NCBI GenBank assembly: GCA_963779685.1
Contig: CAVZZG010000002.1
Location: forward strand, 124,001-188,000
Length of the DNA: 64,000 bases
Reading direction: 5' to 3'
Origin: CAVZZG01 sp963779685
GTDB taxonomy: Bacteria > Actinomycetota > Thermoleophilia > Gaiellales > F1-60-MAGs149
The translations under genes and the position numbers were made by a program. The notes under the pieces are model-generated. The model did not search any database, was not told where the DNA came from, and saw only the letters and a program-made list of their open reading frames with translations. Below are positions 1 through 9,166 of the stretch, one piece after another. The number at the start of each line of letters is the position of its first letter. The stretch's first letter is position 1.

Positions 1-609
1 ATCGAAGCTGAAGCTGTGCCGCTCGAGGCCCAGCGTGATGATCGCGACCAGCATCAGCAGCGTGCCGACGAAGGTGTAGATGACGAACTTCAGCGTCGCG
101 CGGCGCCGGTTCCCGGCACCCCAGATACCGACCAGGAAGTAGAGCGGGATCAGCATCGCCTCGAAGCCGACGTAGAAGAGGATCAGGTCGTGCGCGACGA
201 ACAGCAGCATCAGGGCCGCCTCGAGCAGGAGCAGCAGCGCGTAGTAGCCGCGGCTGCGGAACCGGCCCTCCCACAGCGCGTAGGCGATCGCGCAGACCAG
301 CACCAGCGAGGTCATGGCCACCATCACCAGCGACAGGCCATCCACGCCGAGGTCGAACCGGACCCCGATGTCCGGCAGCCACGCCTTGCTGGTCGAGAAC
401 TGGTAGCCGACATGGGTGCCGACCTCGTTGCCGCGCGTGAGCGGCTCGAAGTTGCGGATCAGGCTCACGACCGCGCCGACGTTGACGGCCGCGGCCATCA
501 GCGCGATGAACCCGGCGGTGGACGGCCGCACCGGCAGGATCGCGACGATCACCGCCACGACCAGCGGGATCATCACCAGGTGCACGGCGCCGAACGAGAT
601 CGTGGTCAC
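1..609 (-). CDS. nuoM: NADH-quinone oxidoreductase subunit M (N-terminal 203 codons, cut by window edge)
   Basis: Membrane subunit of complex I, one of the three antiporter-like proton-channel subunits. The minus-strand frame is open from GTG at 609 to the window edge and reads as hydrophobic helices. They include a VDGLSLVMV segment and an LLLLLEAALMLLFVAHDLILF-type helix followed by GFEAMLIPLYFLVGIWG, which is the usual NuoM pattern. The GTG overlaps the nuoL stop as GTGA, so translation is coupled. The remainder of nuoM, and presumably nuoN, lies beyond base 1. The frame is not closed in the window, so length cannot be judged. Identity rests on position after nuoL and on the NuoM-like helices. 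Confidence 0.9.
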   Translation of the reverse strand, partial: MTTISFGAVHLVMIPLVVAVIVAILPVRPSTAGFIALMAAAVNVGAVVSLIRNFEPLTRGNEVGTHVGYQFSTSKAWLPDIGVRFDLGVDGLSLVMVAMTSLVLVCAIAYALWEGRFRSRGYYALLLLLEAALMLLFVAHDLILFYVGFEAMLIPLYFLVGIWGAGNRRRATLKFVIYTFVGTLLMLVAIITLGLERHSFSFD

Positions 610-2531
610 GACTGCACCATGAAGTAGAGGACCATGCCGGCCACGCCGAGCGCGAAGACCAGGGCGTAGAGCCGCACCACGCCGGTCTGGACGACGGCGA
701 CCGAGCGGGCGAGCGATTGCGCGACCGAGCCGACCAAGTCGACCGGGTGCAGGAACACCGGCCACTCGACGAAGCGCGCGAGCGCCCGCGCACCCCACGA
801 GGCAGGTACGTAGAACAGGGCGTTGTAGACCTCGTCGAAGTAGAACTTGCGCTCGGAGACCACCGCCAGCGGGAAGCGCACCGGCGTCGTGCGGCCGCGC
901 CAGTACAGCGCGAAGGCGATGGCCGCGCCGGCGAGGCCGGCGGCGTTGGCGGAGATGGTCGCGATCCAGTCGTTCCTGGTCGACGAGTCGAGCGGCGGGA
1001 TGGCGTAGTAGCCGATGTTGTCGAGCCAGTCGGTGATGTAGCGGGTCTCGCCGGGGAAGTGCATGGCGCCGGCGACCGCGGCGCCGACGGTGAGCACGTA
1101 CACCGGCCAGAGCATCGTCCAGGGAGCCTCACCGTGCTCGGTGTGATGCGGCGCCTCGCGGGCCACCACCTCGGACGGCTCACCGCGGAACGCGAGGAAC
1201 AGCAGCCGGAAGGCGTAGATGCCGGTCAGGAACGCGCCGACGATGCCGCCGATGAAGGCGACGTTCCCCCACGTGCCGCCGACCTGGAGTCCGGCCGCGA
1301 TGATCAGGTCCTTCGACATCGAGCCGGACAGCGGGAAGATGCCGACCAGGGCGATCGTGCCGATCCACATGCAGATGTAGGTCTTCGGCAGGAAGCGGGC
1401 CATGCCGCCCATCCGGCGCAGGTCCTGCTCGCCGGCCAGCGCGTGGATCACGACCCCGGCCCCCATGAACAGCAGCGCCTTGAAGAACGCATGCGTGACG
1501 AGGTGGTAGATGCCCGCCGAGTACGCCGTCAGCCCGACGCCGACGAACATGTACGCGATCTGGCTCATCGTCGAGTACGCGATCACGCGTTTGATGTCGG
1601 TCTGGGAGAGCGCGACGATCCCGGCCATCAGGAGGCCGGCGACGCCGATCAGCACGATCAGATGCTGGATGTCGTGGGCGTCGCTGAACAGCGGGTTCAT
1701 GCGGGCGATCAGGTACACGCCCGCGGTCACCATCGTGGCGGCGTGGATCAGGGCCGAGACCGGGGTCGGGCCCTCCATCGCGTCCGGAAGCCACGTGTGC
1801 AGCGGCAGCTGGGCGGACTTGGCGAGGCCGCCGACCAGCAGCAGGCCGCAGATCCAGTTGATCGTCGAGGTGTCGGTGCCGAGGTCCGCGTGATGCTTGA
1901 AGACCTCCGCGTAGTCGACCGTGTGGAGGTGGGTGAAGATGAGGAAGATCGCCAGCGCCATGCCGACGTCGCCGATGGCGTTCATGACGAATGCCTTCTT
2001 GGCGGCGGCCACGGCCGAGGCCCGCTCGTGCCAGAAGCCGATCAGCAGGTAGCTCGACAGGCCCACCATGCCCCAGCCGGCCAGCAGCAGCACGAAGTTC
2101 GCGCTCAGCACCAGCACGAGCATCGAGAAGACGAACAGGTTGAGGTAGGCGAAGTACCGGCGCTCCTCGTTGTCGGCGTGCATGTAGCCGACCGAGTAGA
2201 CGTGGATCAGGAAGCCCACGCCCGACACGACCAGCAGCATCACGGCCGACAGCGGGTCGTACAGGATGTTCACGTCGATCCGCAGCGTCCCGTTGTGCAG
2301 CCAGGTCCAGAGCGTGTCCTGCACCACCCGCGCGCCCGGCGGCTCCGAGGCGCGCTCGTCGAGGCGCACGAACGCGACGACCCCGAGCGCGAACGACAGC
2401 AGCATCGCCGCGCACGCCGTCAGCCCGGCGATCCGGACCGGAATCCGCTCGAAGAAGCCCATCAGCGCGATCAGGACGCAGCCGGCGAGGGGCGCGGCGT
2501 ACGCGAGCCAGACGGTCTGAGCGATCGTCAT
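606..2531 (-). CDS. nuoL: NADH-quinone oxidoreductase subunit L
   Basis: The large antiporter-like membrane subunit of complex I, with the long lateral helix. The 641-residue length is normal for NuoL. Visible family segments include YDPLSAVMLLVVSGVGFLIH, GWGMVGLSSYLLIGFW and the LPDAMEGPTPVSALIHAATM block, which carries residues of the proton channel. About 15 hydrophobic segments are seen. The ATG overlaps the nuoK stop by four bases (ATGA) and the gene overlaps nuoM as GTGA. It belongs to the nuo operon and is presumably transcribed from the promoter near 12.0 kb. Confidence 0.97.
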   Translation of the reverse strand: MTIAQTVWLAYAAPLAGCVLIALMGFFERIPVRIAGLTACAAMLLSFALGVVAFVRLDERASEPPGARVVQDTLWTWLHNGTLRIDVNILYDPLSAVMLLVVSGVGFLIHVYSVGYMHADNEERRYFAYLNLFVFSMLVLVLSANFVLLLAGWGMVGLSSYLLIGFWHERASAVAAAKKAFVMNAIGDVGMALAIFLIFTHLHTVDYAEVFKHHADLGTDTSTINWICGLLLVGGLAKSAQLPLHTWLPDAMEGPTPVSALIHAATMVTAGVYLIARMNPLFSDAHDIQHLIVLIGVAGLLMAGIVALSQTDIKRVIAYSTMSQIAYMFVGVGLTAYSAGIYHLVTHAFFKALLFMGAGVVIHALAGEQDLRRMGGMARFLPKTYICMWIGTIALVGIFPLSGSMSKDLIIAAGLQVGGTWGNVAFIGGIVGAFLTGIYAFRLLFLAFRGEPSEVVAREAPHHTEHGEAPWTMLWPVYVLTVGAAVAGAMHFPGETRYITDWLDNIGYYAIPPLDSSTRNDWIATISANAAGLAGAAIAFALYWRGRTTPVRFPLAVVSERKFYFDEVYNALFYVPASWGARALARFVEWPVFLHPVDLVGSVAQSLARSVAVVQTGVVRLYALVFALGVAGMVLYFMVQS

Positions 2532-2833
2532 CCCTGCAGCTCCACCAGCTCGTCCGTGTCGAGCACCAGGCGCCGGCGCTCCATGGCGACGATCAGGCCG
2601 AGGCCGACCACCACCTCGGCGGCGGCGACGCCCATCACGATCAGCGCGAAGGCCTGCCCGTCATGTCCGCCGTAGTAGCGCGAGAACGCCACCAGCGAGA
2701 GGTTCGCGGCGTTCAGCATCACCTCGAGCGACAGCAGCAGCACCAGCGGGCTGCGACGCAGCATCACGCCGACGAGGCCGATCGTGAAGAGGATCGCCGA
2801 GACGATCAGGTAGGGCCCCAGGCCAGGACTCAC
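2528..2833 (-). CDS. nuoK: NADH-quinone oxidoreductase subunit K
   Basis: Small three-helix membrane subunit of complex I. The protein is 101 residues, the normal size. It shows LEVMLNAANLSLVAFSR, containing the helix-2 glutamate conserved in NuoK, and VGLGLIVAMERRR near the C-terminus. The start is set at GTG 2833 because it overlaps the nuoJ stop as GTGA, like neighbouring junctions, and gives the expected N-terminus. The longer open frame upstream of it is only read-through antisense to nothing known and lies inside nuoJ. Confidence 0.95.
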   Translation of the reverse strand: MSPGLGPYLIVSAILFTIGLVGVMLRRSPLVLLLSLEVMLNAANLSLVAFSRYYGGHDGQAFALIVMGVAAAEVVVGLGLIVAMERRRLVLDTDELVELQG

Positions 2834-3408
2834 GCCACGGGCTCCTCGGCGCGCAGTTCGGCCGACTCGCGGGCGGCGCGCACCCGGCGCTCGCGCTCGT
2901 CCATGACCCGCATCGGGCGCGGGCCGGCCCCGAGCACGACCGCGGCGATGGCACCGATCAGGAGCAGCAGCGAGACGATCTCGAACGCGCCGACGTACTT
3001 CGTCAGCAGCACCTCGCCCAGCTTCTGCGGCGACCCGAAGCCGGACGGGGCGGCGGCGGGCGACTCGAACGCGGTGCGGCCGATCACGAGCGCCACCTCC
3101 ACGACGATCGCCGCACCCGCGATGACCGCTGCGACGCCCTGCCAGACGGGTCCGGAGTGGCCCGCCACCTCGGCCCGCGGCCCGATGTAGGCGATCACGA
3201 ACAGGAACATCACCATCACCGCGCCGGCGTAGACGATCACCTGCGCGGCGGCCACGAAGTCGGCCTGGAGCAGGATGTAGAGGGTCGCGAGCGACGCCAG
3301 GTGGCCGATCAGCGAGATCGCCGAGACGAACGGGTTCTTCTGCAGCACCACCCCCATGGCGGTGGCGATGGCCGCGCCGGCGGCGAGGAAGAACACGACG
3401 GTGATCAC
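2830..3408 (-). CDS. nuoJ: NADH-quinone oxidoreductase subunit J
   Basis: Membrane subunit of complex I linking the peripheral arm to the proton-pumping arm. It has 192 residues with five hydrophobic helices; the VIVYAGAVMVMFLFVIAYIG segment is the conserved third helix of NuoJ, with its pi-bulge region. The C-terminal 30 residues are charged (DERERRVRAARESAELR) and face the cytoplasm. The GTG start at 3408 overlaps the nuoI stop (GTGA), and the stop overlaps nuoK the same way. Confidence 0.95.
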   Translation of the reverse strand: MITVVFFLAAGAAIATAMGVVLQKNPFVSAISLIGHLASLATLYILLQADFVAAAQVIVYAGAVMVMFLFVIAYIGPRAEVAGHSGPVWQGVAAVIAGAAIVVEVALVIGRTAFESPAAAPSGFGSPQKLGEVLLTKYVGAFEIVSLLLLIGAIAAVVLGAGPRPMRVMDERERRVRAARESAELRAEEPVA

Positions 3409-3962
3409 CAGAGGCCTCCGGCCTCGGGATCATCCGGCGTCCCCTCGGGATTCGTCGCCGTCACGATGTCGAACATGCCGAGCACGCGCTCCATGTCCTG
3501 AACGGGGGTGTCGAAGAGCTCGACCGACTTCGAGGGCGTCCGCCGCTGCGGCTTGGCGAGCAGCATGTCCTTCGTGTAGACGAGCGCCTCGCGGGAGATC
3601 TCCGACAGCTCGAAGTCGTTGCCGAGCGTGATCGCGTCGAACGGGCATGCCAGCTCGCAGTAGCCGCAGAAGATGCAGCGGGCCATGTTGATCTCGTAGA
3701 TGCGGGCGTAGCGCTCGCCGGCCGAGACGCGGTTGTCGTGGGTGTTCTCGGCGGCCACCACGCGAATGCAGTCGGACGGGCAGGCGGCGGCGCACAGCGA
3801 GCAGCCGACGCACTTCTCGAGGCCGTTGTCGTGGCGATGCAGCTGGTGGCGGCCCCGGAAGCGCGGGTACACCGGCCGCTTGTACTCCGGGTACTGCTGC
3901 GTGACCGGCTTCCGGAACAGGTGCCGGAGGGTGACGCTGAAGCCTTTGACCTGATCCAGCAT
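3405..3962 (-). CDS. nuoI: NADH-quinone oxidoreductase subunit I (two 4Fe-4S ferredoxin domain)
   Basis: Peripheral-arm subunit that carries clusters N6a and N6b toward the quinone site. The 185-residue protein has two cysteine blocks, CVGCSLCAAACPSDC and CIFCGYCELACPFDA, the standard paired 4Fe-4S ligands. The ATG at 3962 shares one base with the nuoH stop (TGATG). That start gives the expected MLDQVKGFSVTL N-terminus, whereas the longer frame upstream is antisense-like sequence inside nuoH. It overlaps nuoJ by four bases. Confidence 0.96.
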   Translation of the reverse strand: MLDQVKGFSVTLRHLFRKPVTQQYPEYKRPVYPRFRGRHQLHRHDNGLEKCVGCSLCAAACPSDCIRVVAAENTHDNRVSAGERYARIYEINMARCIFCGYCELACPFDAITLGNDFELSEISREALVYTKDMLLAKPQRRTPSKSVELFDTPVQDMERVLGMFDIVTATNPEGTPDDPEAGGLW

Positions 3963-4951
3963 CAGGCATACACCACGAAGGCGGCGGTGATGAGGAGGTT
4001 GAGCGTCGCCAGCGGCAGCAGGACCTTCCAGCCGAGCGACATCAGCTGATCGAAGCGAACCCGGGGGACCGTGGCGCGCAGCCAGATGAAGATGAACAGG
4101 AAGATGCCCGTCTTGAGCAGCATCCACAGCGGGCCGGGCAGGATCGGGCCGGCGGGGCCGCCGAGGAACAGCACCGCGGCGAGCGCGGAGAGCGTGATGG
4201 CGTTGATGAACTCGGCGTTGGCGAACATGGCGAAGCGCAGGCCGCCGTACTCGGTGTGGTAGCCGGCGACGACCTCGCCGTCGGCCTCCGCCAGGTCGAA
4301 CGGGGGCCGGTTCGACTCCGCGACCGCGGCCACCATGAACACCAGGAACCCGAGGAACTGCGGGATGATGAACCAGACCCAGGCCTCTTGCTTCTGCACG
4401 ATCTCGATGAACGACAGCGAGCCGGTGTGGATGACCACGCCGATCACCGCCAGCGTGAACGCCACCTCGTAGGAGACGAGCTGGGCGACGGCCCGCATAC
4501 CACCGAGCAGGGCGTACTTCGACCCCGACGCCCAGCCGCCGATGAGCAGGCCGTAGAACCCGATCGAGCCGAGGGCCGCCACCACCAGCAGCGCCACGTC
4601 CGAGTCGGCGATGTAGAGGTGGAACGAGACGTCGGTGCCGGGCACGGTGGCCACGCCGCCGAACGGCATCAGGCCGAACGCGCCGATCGCACAGGTGAGC
4701 GCGACGAACGGCGCCAGCAGGTACAGGCTCCGCCGGGCGCTGTCGGGCACCATCGACTGCTTCCGCATCAGCTTGCCGAGGTCGGCAATCGGCTGCAGGA
4801 GTCCTGCCGGACCCACCCGGTTCGGTCCGAGGCGCGCCTGGAAGCGGCCGATCAGGCGTCGCTCGACCCAGGTCATGATGGCGAAGAAGCCCATCAGCAG
4901 GTTGGCGAGCACCAGCACCTTGACGATCGTGATGAAGGGACCGTCGACCAT
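3962..4951 (-). CDS. nuoH: NADH-quinone oxidoreductase subunit H
   Basis: Membrane subunit that forms most of the quinone-binding chamber of complex I. It is 329 residues with about eight helices. Typical blocks are VERRLIGRFQARLGPNRVGP, the RPPFDLAEADGEVVAGYHTEY loop region with its conserved acidic residues, and a WLRATVPRVRFDQLM C-terminal block. The ATG at 4951 shares one base with the nuoG stop (TGATG). It lies between nuoG and nuoI, as in standard nuo operons. Confidence 0.97.
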   Translation of the reverse strand: MVDGPFITIVKVLVLANLLMGFFAIMTWVERRLIGRFQARLGPNRVGPAGLLQPIADLGKLMRKQSMVPDSARRSLYLLAPFVALTCAIGAFGLMPFGGVATVPGTDVSFHLYIADSDVALLVVAALGSIGFYGLLIGGWASGSKYALLGGMRAVAQLVSYEVAFTLAVIGVVIHTGSLSFIEIVQKQEAWVWFIIPQFLGFLVFMVAAVAESNRPPFDLAEADGEVVAGYHTEYGGLRFAMFANAEFINAITLSALAAVLFLGGPAGPILPGPLWMLLKTGIFLFIFIWLRATVPRVRFDQLMSLGWKVLLPLATLNLLITAAFVVYA

Positions 4952-7347
4952 CAGGCGCGCGCCACCGTCGCAGGGCCGGTCACGGGCGCGCCGGCCCAGT
5001 TGATGCGCACGGCGCCGGCCCGGAGCCGGCGTGAAAGGCGCAGCGGTCCGGTGTGCGCGCCGCCGGCGTGGGTGACGACGACCGGGTCGCCCGCCGAGAG
5101 CCCGAGCCGCTCGGCGTCTGCCGCCGCGAGCATCACCCAGGCCGCCCGCTGGTGCGCCAGCGCCGCCGTGCGCTCGACCGCGGCGCCACGGAAGATGGGA
5201 CGGGGCGCGATCAGCGCGAACCCGTCGGCCGCGACGGCCTCGGCGACGGGCGGCCAGGCGGGCTCCTCGGTCAGCTCGGGCCGGGCCGCGATCGGCGCCC
5301 GCCCGTTCAGCTCGTTCCAGGCCACCGGCAGCCCGAACTCGGCGGCCATCATCGCGAAGGCGGCGCTGGCGGAGGCCGGGACGTCGAGGCCGAGGTTCTC
5401 GGCGATGGCCGCCACGGCGGCGAGATCCTGGCGGCCGGAGGGCGGCTTGGTGGCCGGCCGCAGCCGCTGCACCCGGCCTTCGAGGTTCGTGACGGTGCCC
5501 TCGCGCTCGTAGTCGACGGCCTGCGGCAGCACCTCGTGGCTCCAGGATACGGTCGTGTTGACGAACGGCGACACCGATGCGACGTACTCGGTCTGGGCGA
5601 GGGCCATCTGCCAGCGGCCGGCATCGGGCCACTCGGTGGTGGGGTCGACACCGACGAGCACCAGCCCGCGCACCTCGCCCGACTCGAGCGCCGCCAGCAC
5701 GTCGGCGCCCCCGCCCGCCAGCCCGAAGGCATGGGCGCCGCGCTCGTTGGCGCCGGCCGGAGCAACCAGCAGCCCGCCGCGCTCGTCGAGCCGCAGCGAC
5801 CAGGCGAGCGACTCGGCCCGGGCCGCGAGATCAGGATCGGTGACGACGACCACCGGATGCGACGCCTCGGCCAGCCGCGTCCCGATTGCCCGCAGGGCAT
5901 CGGCGTCGGCACCGGCCGCGCCCGCCACGGCCGCCACGCCGGCCGGCTCGCCGGCCTGCGGCGCGTGGACGCCCGGGCGCTGACGGACGGTGTCGCCGCC
6001 GTGCTCGCGCGCCGCCTCGCCCAGCGCCGCCAGCGCCTGCGAGGTCGCACCCGGGACGGTCTGCAGGAAGCTCGAGGCATCGCGCTCGAGCAGCGTGCCG
6101 CCCGGGCCGACGATGGCGACGTGCGCGCCGGCACGGCGCGCCCTGCGGATCCGGAGATCGAGCACGCCGGCTGCGTCGGCGACGTCGGCGTCGCCGACCA
6201 CCACGATCAGATCGGCGCGATCGAGGTCGTCGATACGCGCGGCGTAGGGCGCGAGCCGGTCGTAGGCGCCGTCGACCGCACCCGAGGCGGTGCGCGCCTG
6301 CAACTCGCGGGCGACCCGGCCCCAGGCATAGGCCTCCTCGTTCGTGAGGTTCCCGCCGGTGACGATCGCCACGGCACCCGCACCGTGCAGGGAGGAGAGG
6401 TGCCGCAGCCGGCGGGCGACCGTGGTCGCGGCGTCCTCCCAGGCCGTCTCGTGCAGCCCGGCGTCACCCCGTTCGAGCGGGGTCGTCAGCCGATCGGCGA
6501 GCGGCTCGTGACGGGCGAAGCGGCCGCGGTCGCAGAGCCAGCCCTCGTCGACCTGCGGGTGGTTGCGCGACAGGATCCGCTCGGCGCGGCCCTCGCGCAC
6601 GGTGACCCACGTGTTGCATCCGGTCGAGCAGCCCTGGCAGACGGTCGGCACGTTGACGATCTCCCACGGCCGGGCCTTGAACCGGTAGGGCGTCGGCAGC
6701 AGCGCGCCCACGGGGCAGAGCTCCGTCACGTTGCCCGAGAACGCGCCCTCGTAGGGCCGCTCCTGGAAGGTCGCGATCACGGAGGAGGCGCCGCGTTCGC
6801 GCGCGATCAACTCGCCGTCCTCGGCGACGTCGCTCGAGAACCGCGTGCAGCGATAGCAGAGGATGCAGCGCTCGCGGTCGAGCACGATGGACGGTGAGAT
6901 CGGCAGCGGCTTCTCGTACGTGCGCTTCTCGAGCGTCATCCGGCTCCGGGCCGGGCCGTAGCGGAAGGTGAGGTCCTGCAGCGGGCACTCGCCGCCCTTG
7001 TCGCACACCGGGCAGTCGAGCGGGTGGTTGAGGAGCAGGAACTCGAGCACGGCGTCCTGGCCCTCGCGGGCCTTGTCCGAGGTCGCGCCGGTCCGCACCA
7101 CCATGCCGTCGGCCGCGGTCATCGTGCACGCCGCCTGCAGCTTCGGCATGGGCCGGCCACCCATCTCGATCTCGACAAGGCACATGCGGCACGCGCCGAC
7201 CGGCGGTCCGAGCCGCGGCTCGTAGCAGAACACCGGGATCTCGATCCCGGCCTCGGCCGCCGCGACGACCAGCGGGGTGCCGGGCGGCACCGTCACCTCG
7301 CGGCCGTCGAAGACCACGGTCACGACGTTGGTCTCGGTGGCAGCCAT
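4951..7347 (-). CDS. nuoG: NADH-quinone oxidoreductase subunit G
   Basis: The largest peripheral-arm subunit; it relays electrons from NuoF through several Fe-S clusters. The protein is 798 residues. The N-terminal 2Fe-2S domain shows CYEPRLGPPVGACRMC, followed by the HPLDCPVCDKGGECPLQD block, the CILCYRC block and CQGCSTGCNTWVTVREG, which is the 4Fe-4S site of the molybdopterin-like part. The C-terminal half is Ala-rich and poorly conserved, which is usual for NuoG in actinobacteria. The start at 7347 overlaps the nuoF stop by one base (TGATG). Longer upstream extension of the frame is antisense noise inside nuoF. Confidence 0.96.
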   Translation of the reverse strand: MAATETNVVTVVFDGREVTVPPGTPLVVAAAEAGIEIPVFCYEPRLGPPVGACRMCLVEIEMGGRPMPKLQAACTMTAADGMVVRTGATSDKAREGQDAVLEFLLLNHPLDCPVCDKGGECPLQDLTFRYGPARSRMTLEKRTYEKPLPISPSIVLDRERCILCYRCTRFSSDVAEDGELIARERGASSVIATFQERPYEGAFSGNVTELCPVGALLPTPYRFKARPWEIVNVPTVCQGCSTGCNTWVTVREGRAERILSRNHPQVDEGWLCDRGRFARHEPLADRLTTPLERGDAGLHETAWEDAATTVARRLRHLSSLHGAGAVAIVTGGNLTNEEAYAWGRVARELQARTASGAVDGAYDRLAPYAARIDDLDRADLIVVVGDADVADAAGVLDLRIRRARRAGAHVAIVGPGGTLLERDASSFLQTVPGATSQALAALGEAAREHGGDTVRQRPGVHAPQAGEPAGVAAVAGAAGADADALRAIGTRLAEASHPVVVVTDPDLAARAESLAWSLRLDERGGLLVAPAGANERGAHAFGLAGGGADVLAALESGEVRGLVLVGVDPTTEWPDAGRWQMALAQTEYVASVSPFVNTTVSWSHEVLPQAVDYEREGTVTNLEGRVQRLRPATKPPSGRQDLAAVAAIAENLGLDVPASASAAFAMMAAEFGLPVAWNELNGRAPIAARPELTEEPAWPPVAEAVAADGFALIAPRPIFRGAAVERTAALAHQRAAWVMLAAADAERLGLSAGDPVVVTHAGGAHTGPLRLSRRLRAGAVRINWAGAPVTGPATVARA

Positions 7348-8684
7348 CAGGCCGGCACCATCGGCAGCAGTCGCTTCAGCTCGGGATAGAGCGCGCCGAA
7401 CGGGCTCGCGTCGCCGCCGGGGCAGGCGCCGCCGGTGACGTGCGCGTCGAACTCGGCCCGGAAGTGCTGCAGGTACGAGCGGACCGGCATGGCGCAGGCG
7501 TCGCCCAGCGGGCAGAGGCACTTGCCCTCGATGCGGTCGCACATCTCGACCAGGAGGTCGACCTCGGCCAGCGTGCCCGCGCCTGCCTCGATCTTCTTCA
7601 GCAACTCGACCATCCAGCGCGTGCCCTCGCGGCACGGCGTGCACTTGCCGCACGACTCGTGACGGTAGAAGTCGGCGACGCGGAGCGCGAGCTGCACCAT
7701 GCAGGTGCGCTCGTCGATGACGATCACGGCCCCCGATCCCGCCATGGTGCCGGCCGCGGCGCAGGTCTCGACGGCGATCTGCACCTCGAGCTGGTCGGGC
7801 ATCAGGATCGGCGCCGACGACCCGCCGGGGATGAAGCACTTCATGGCGCGCCCGCCGGCCACGCCACCGCCGCAGCCCTCGATCAGGTCGCGGAAGGTGG
7901 CGGTCACCGGCAGCTCGTAGTTGCCCGGCCGCTGCACGTTGCCCGACAGCGACATCAGCCGCGTGCCGGTGGTCTGCTCGGTGCGTAGCTCCTGGTAGCG
8001 GCTGGCGCCCATGCCCAGGATGAACGGCACGGTCGCCACGGTCTCGACGTTGTTCAGGAGGGTCGGGCTGCGCCAGGCTCCGGACACGGCCGGGAACGGC
8101 GGCTTCGCGGTCGGCTGGCCGCGTTCGCCGTTGAGCGCCGACAGCAGCGCGGTCTCCTCGCCGCAGATGTAGGCGCCCGCGCCGCGGTGCACGTAGATCT
8201 CGACCGCGTTGCCGGTGCCGGGCAGCGCCGTGCCGAGGTACCCGGCGGCGTAGGCCTCGTCGACGGCGGTCTGCAGGATCTCGGCCTCGGTCGCGTACTC
8301 GCCGCGGATGAAGATGTACGTCCGGCGGGCGCCGATGGCGTTGCACAGGATGATGCAGCCCTCGATCAGGGCGTGCGGGTTGCGCAGCAGCAGCTCGCGG
8401 TCCTTGAAGGTACCCGGCTCGGACTCGTCGGCGTTGATGACGAGGAACCGCTCGCCCTTGCCGATGAACGACGCCTTCATGCCGGTCGGGAAACCGGCAC
8501 CGCCGCGGCCGCGCAGGCCCGATTCCTTCAGGTCCTGCACGACGTCCTCGAACGAGCGCGAGGCCTGCGCCTTCGCCACCGCGTAGCCGCCGCCGCGCTC
8601 GTAGCCGGCGATGTCGCGGCGCTCGCCCTCGAAGGCCAGCAGGATCGCGTCCGGTCGCGCGGTGGCGTAGGTGGGACCCTGCAT
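7347..8684 (-). CDS. nuoF: NADH-quinone oxidoreductase subunit F (NADH- and FMN-binding)
   Basis: Entry subunit of complex I, oxidising NADH through FMN and passing electrons to cluster N3. The 445-residue protein has the NADH-binding GRGGAGFPTGMK block, an FMN-site INADESEPGTFKDR block, YICGEETALL, and the SCGKCTPCREGT motif with the 4Fe-4S cysteines; the last cysteine lies in the CPLGDACAM block. The ATG at 8684 shares a base with the nuoE stop. Size and order are normal. Confidence 0.97.
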   Translation of the reverse strand: MQGPTYATARPDAILLAFEGERRDIAGYERGGGYAVAKAQASRSFEDVVQDLKESGLRGRGGAGFPTGMKASFIGKGERFLVINADESEPGTFKDRELLLRNPHALIEGCIILCNAIGARRTYIFIRGEYATEAEILQTAVDEAYAAGYLGTALPGTGNAVEIYVHRGAGAYICGEETALLSALNGERGQPTAKPPFPAVSGAWRSPTLLNNVETVATVPFILGMGASRYQELRTEQTTGTRLMSLSGNVQRPGNYELPVTATFRDLIEGCGGGVAGGRAMKCFIPGGSSAPILMPDQLEVQIAVETCAAAGTMAGSGAVIVIDERTCMVQLALRVADFYRHESCGKCTPCREGTRWMVELLKKIEAGAGTLAEVDLLVEMCDRIEGKCLCPLGDACAMPVRSYLQHFRAEFDAHVTGGACPGGDASPFGALYPELKRLLPMVPA

Positions 8685-9166
8685 CAGTGGGCGGCCTTCG
8701 CGGTGCGCAGGTCGGCCACGACCGCCTTCGCATCGTCCGGGGTGAAGTGCTCGAGATAGCGATGGTCGACCGAGACCACCGGCCCCCAGCCGCACCCGCC
8801 CAGGCACTCGACCGAGCGCAGCGTGACGGCGCCGTCCGGCGAGGTCTCGCCGAGGTGGCAGCCGAGCTCGTGCTCGAAGGCGGCGACCACGTCGGTGGCG
8901 CCGACCAGACAGCAGGAGACGTTGGTGCACACCTCGACGACGTGCGCACCGACGGGCTCGAGGAAGAACATGTCGTAGAACGACGCCACGGCCTGGCACT
9001 GGGCCGGGCTGAGGTCGATGCAGCGCGAGACCTCCTCGAAGGCCTCGGGCGACAGCCAGCCGTACTTCTGCTGTGCGAGCCGCAGGGCGGCGAGGATCGC
9101 GGAGCGCCGGTCCGGGTACTTGGCGATCTCGGCCTGGATGGCGTCGTAGAGGGTGTCGGCGGCCAT
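8684..9166 (-). CDS. nuoE: NADH-quinone oxidoreductase subunit E (2Fe-2S thioredoxin-like)
   Basis: Partner of NuoF carrying cluster N1a. It has 160 residues: a helical N-terminus with LAQQKYGWLSPEAFEEV, then a thioredoxin-fold part with CTNVSC (Cys-x4-Cys) and CLGGC (Cys-x3-Cys), the four 2Fe-2S ligands. An extra cysteine follows directly (CTNVSCC). The ATG at 9166 shares one base with the nuoD stop (TGATG). The longer open frame upstream is a shadow of nuoD. Confidence 0.96.
   Translation of the reverse strand: MAADTLYDAIQAEIAKYPDRRSAILAALRLAQQKYGWLSPEAFEEVSRCIDLSPAQCQAVASFYDMFFLEPVGAHVVEVCTNVSCCLVGATDVVAAFEHELGCHLGETSPDGAVTLRSVECLGGCGWGPVVSVDHRYLEHFTPDDAKAVVADLRTAKAAH

Noticed and set aside
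16..627. Open plus-strand frames opposite the nuo genes (for example 16-627, 717-2675, 4256-5512, 5053-6897, 9073-10464)
   Set aside because: They are Arg/His/Asp-rich antisense shadows of clear nuo genes, as expected in high-GC DNA. None has motifs, a start box or ribosome-binding site.
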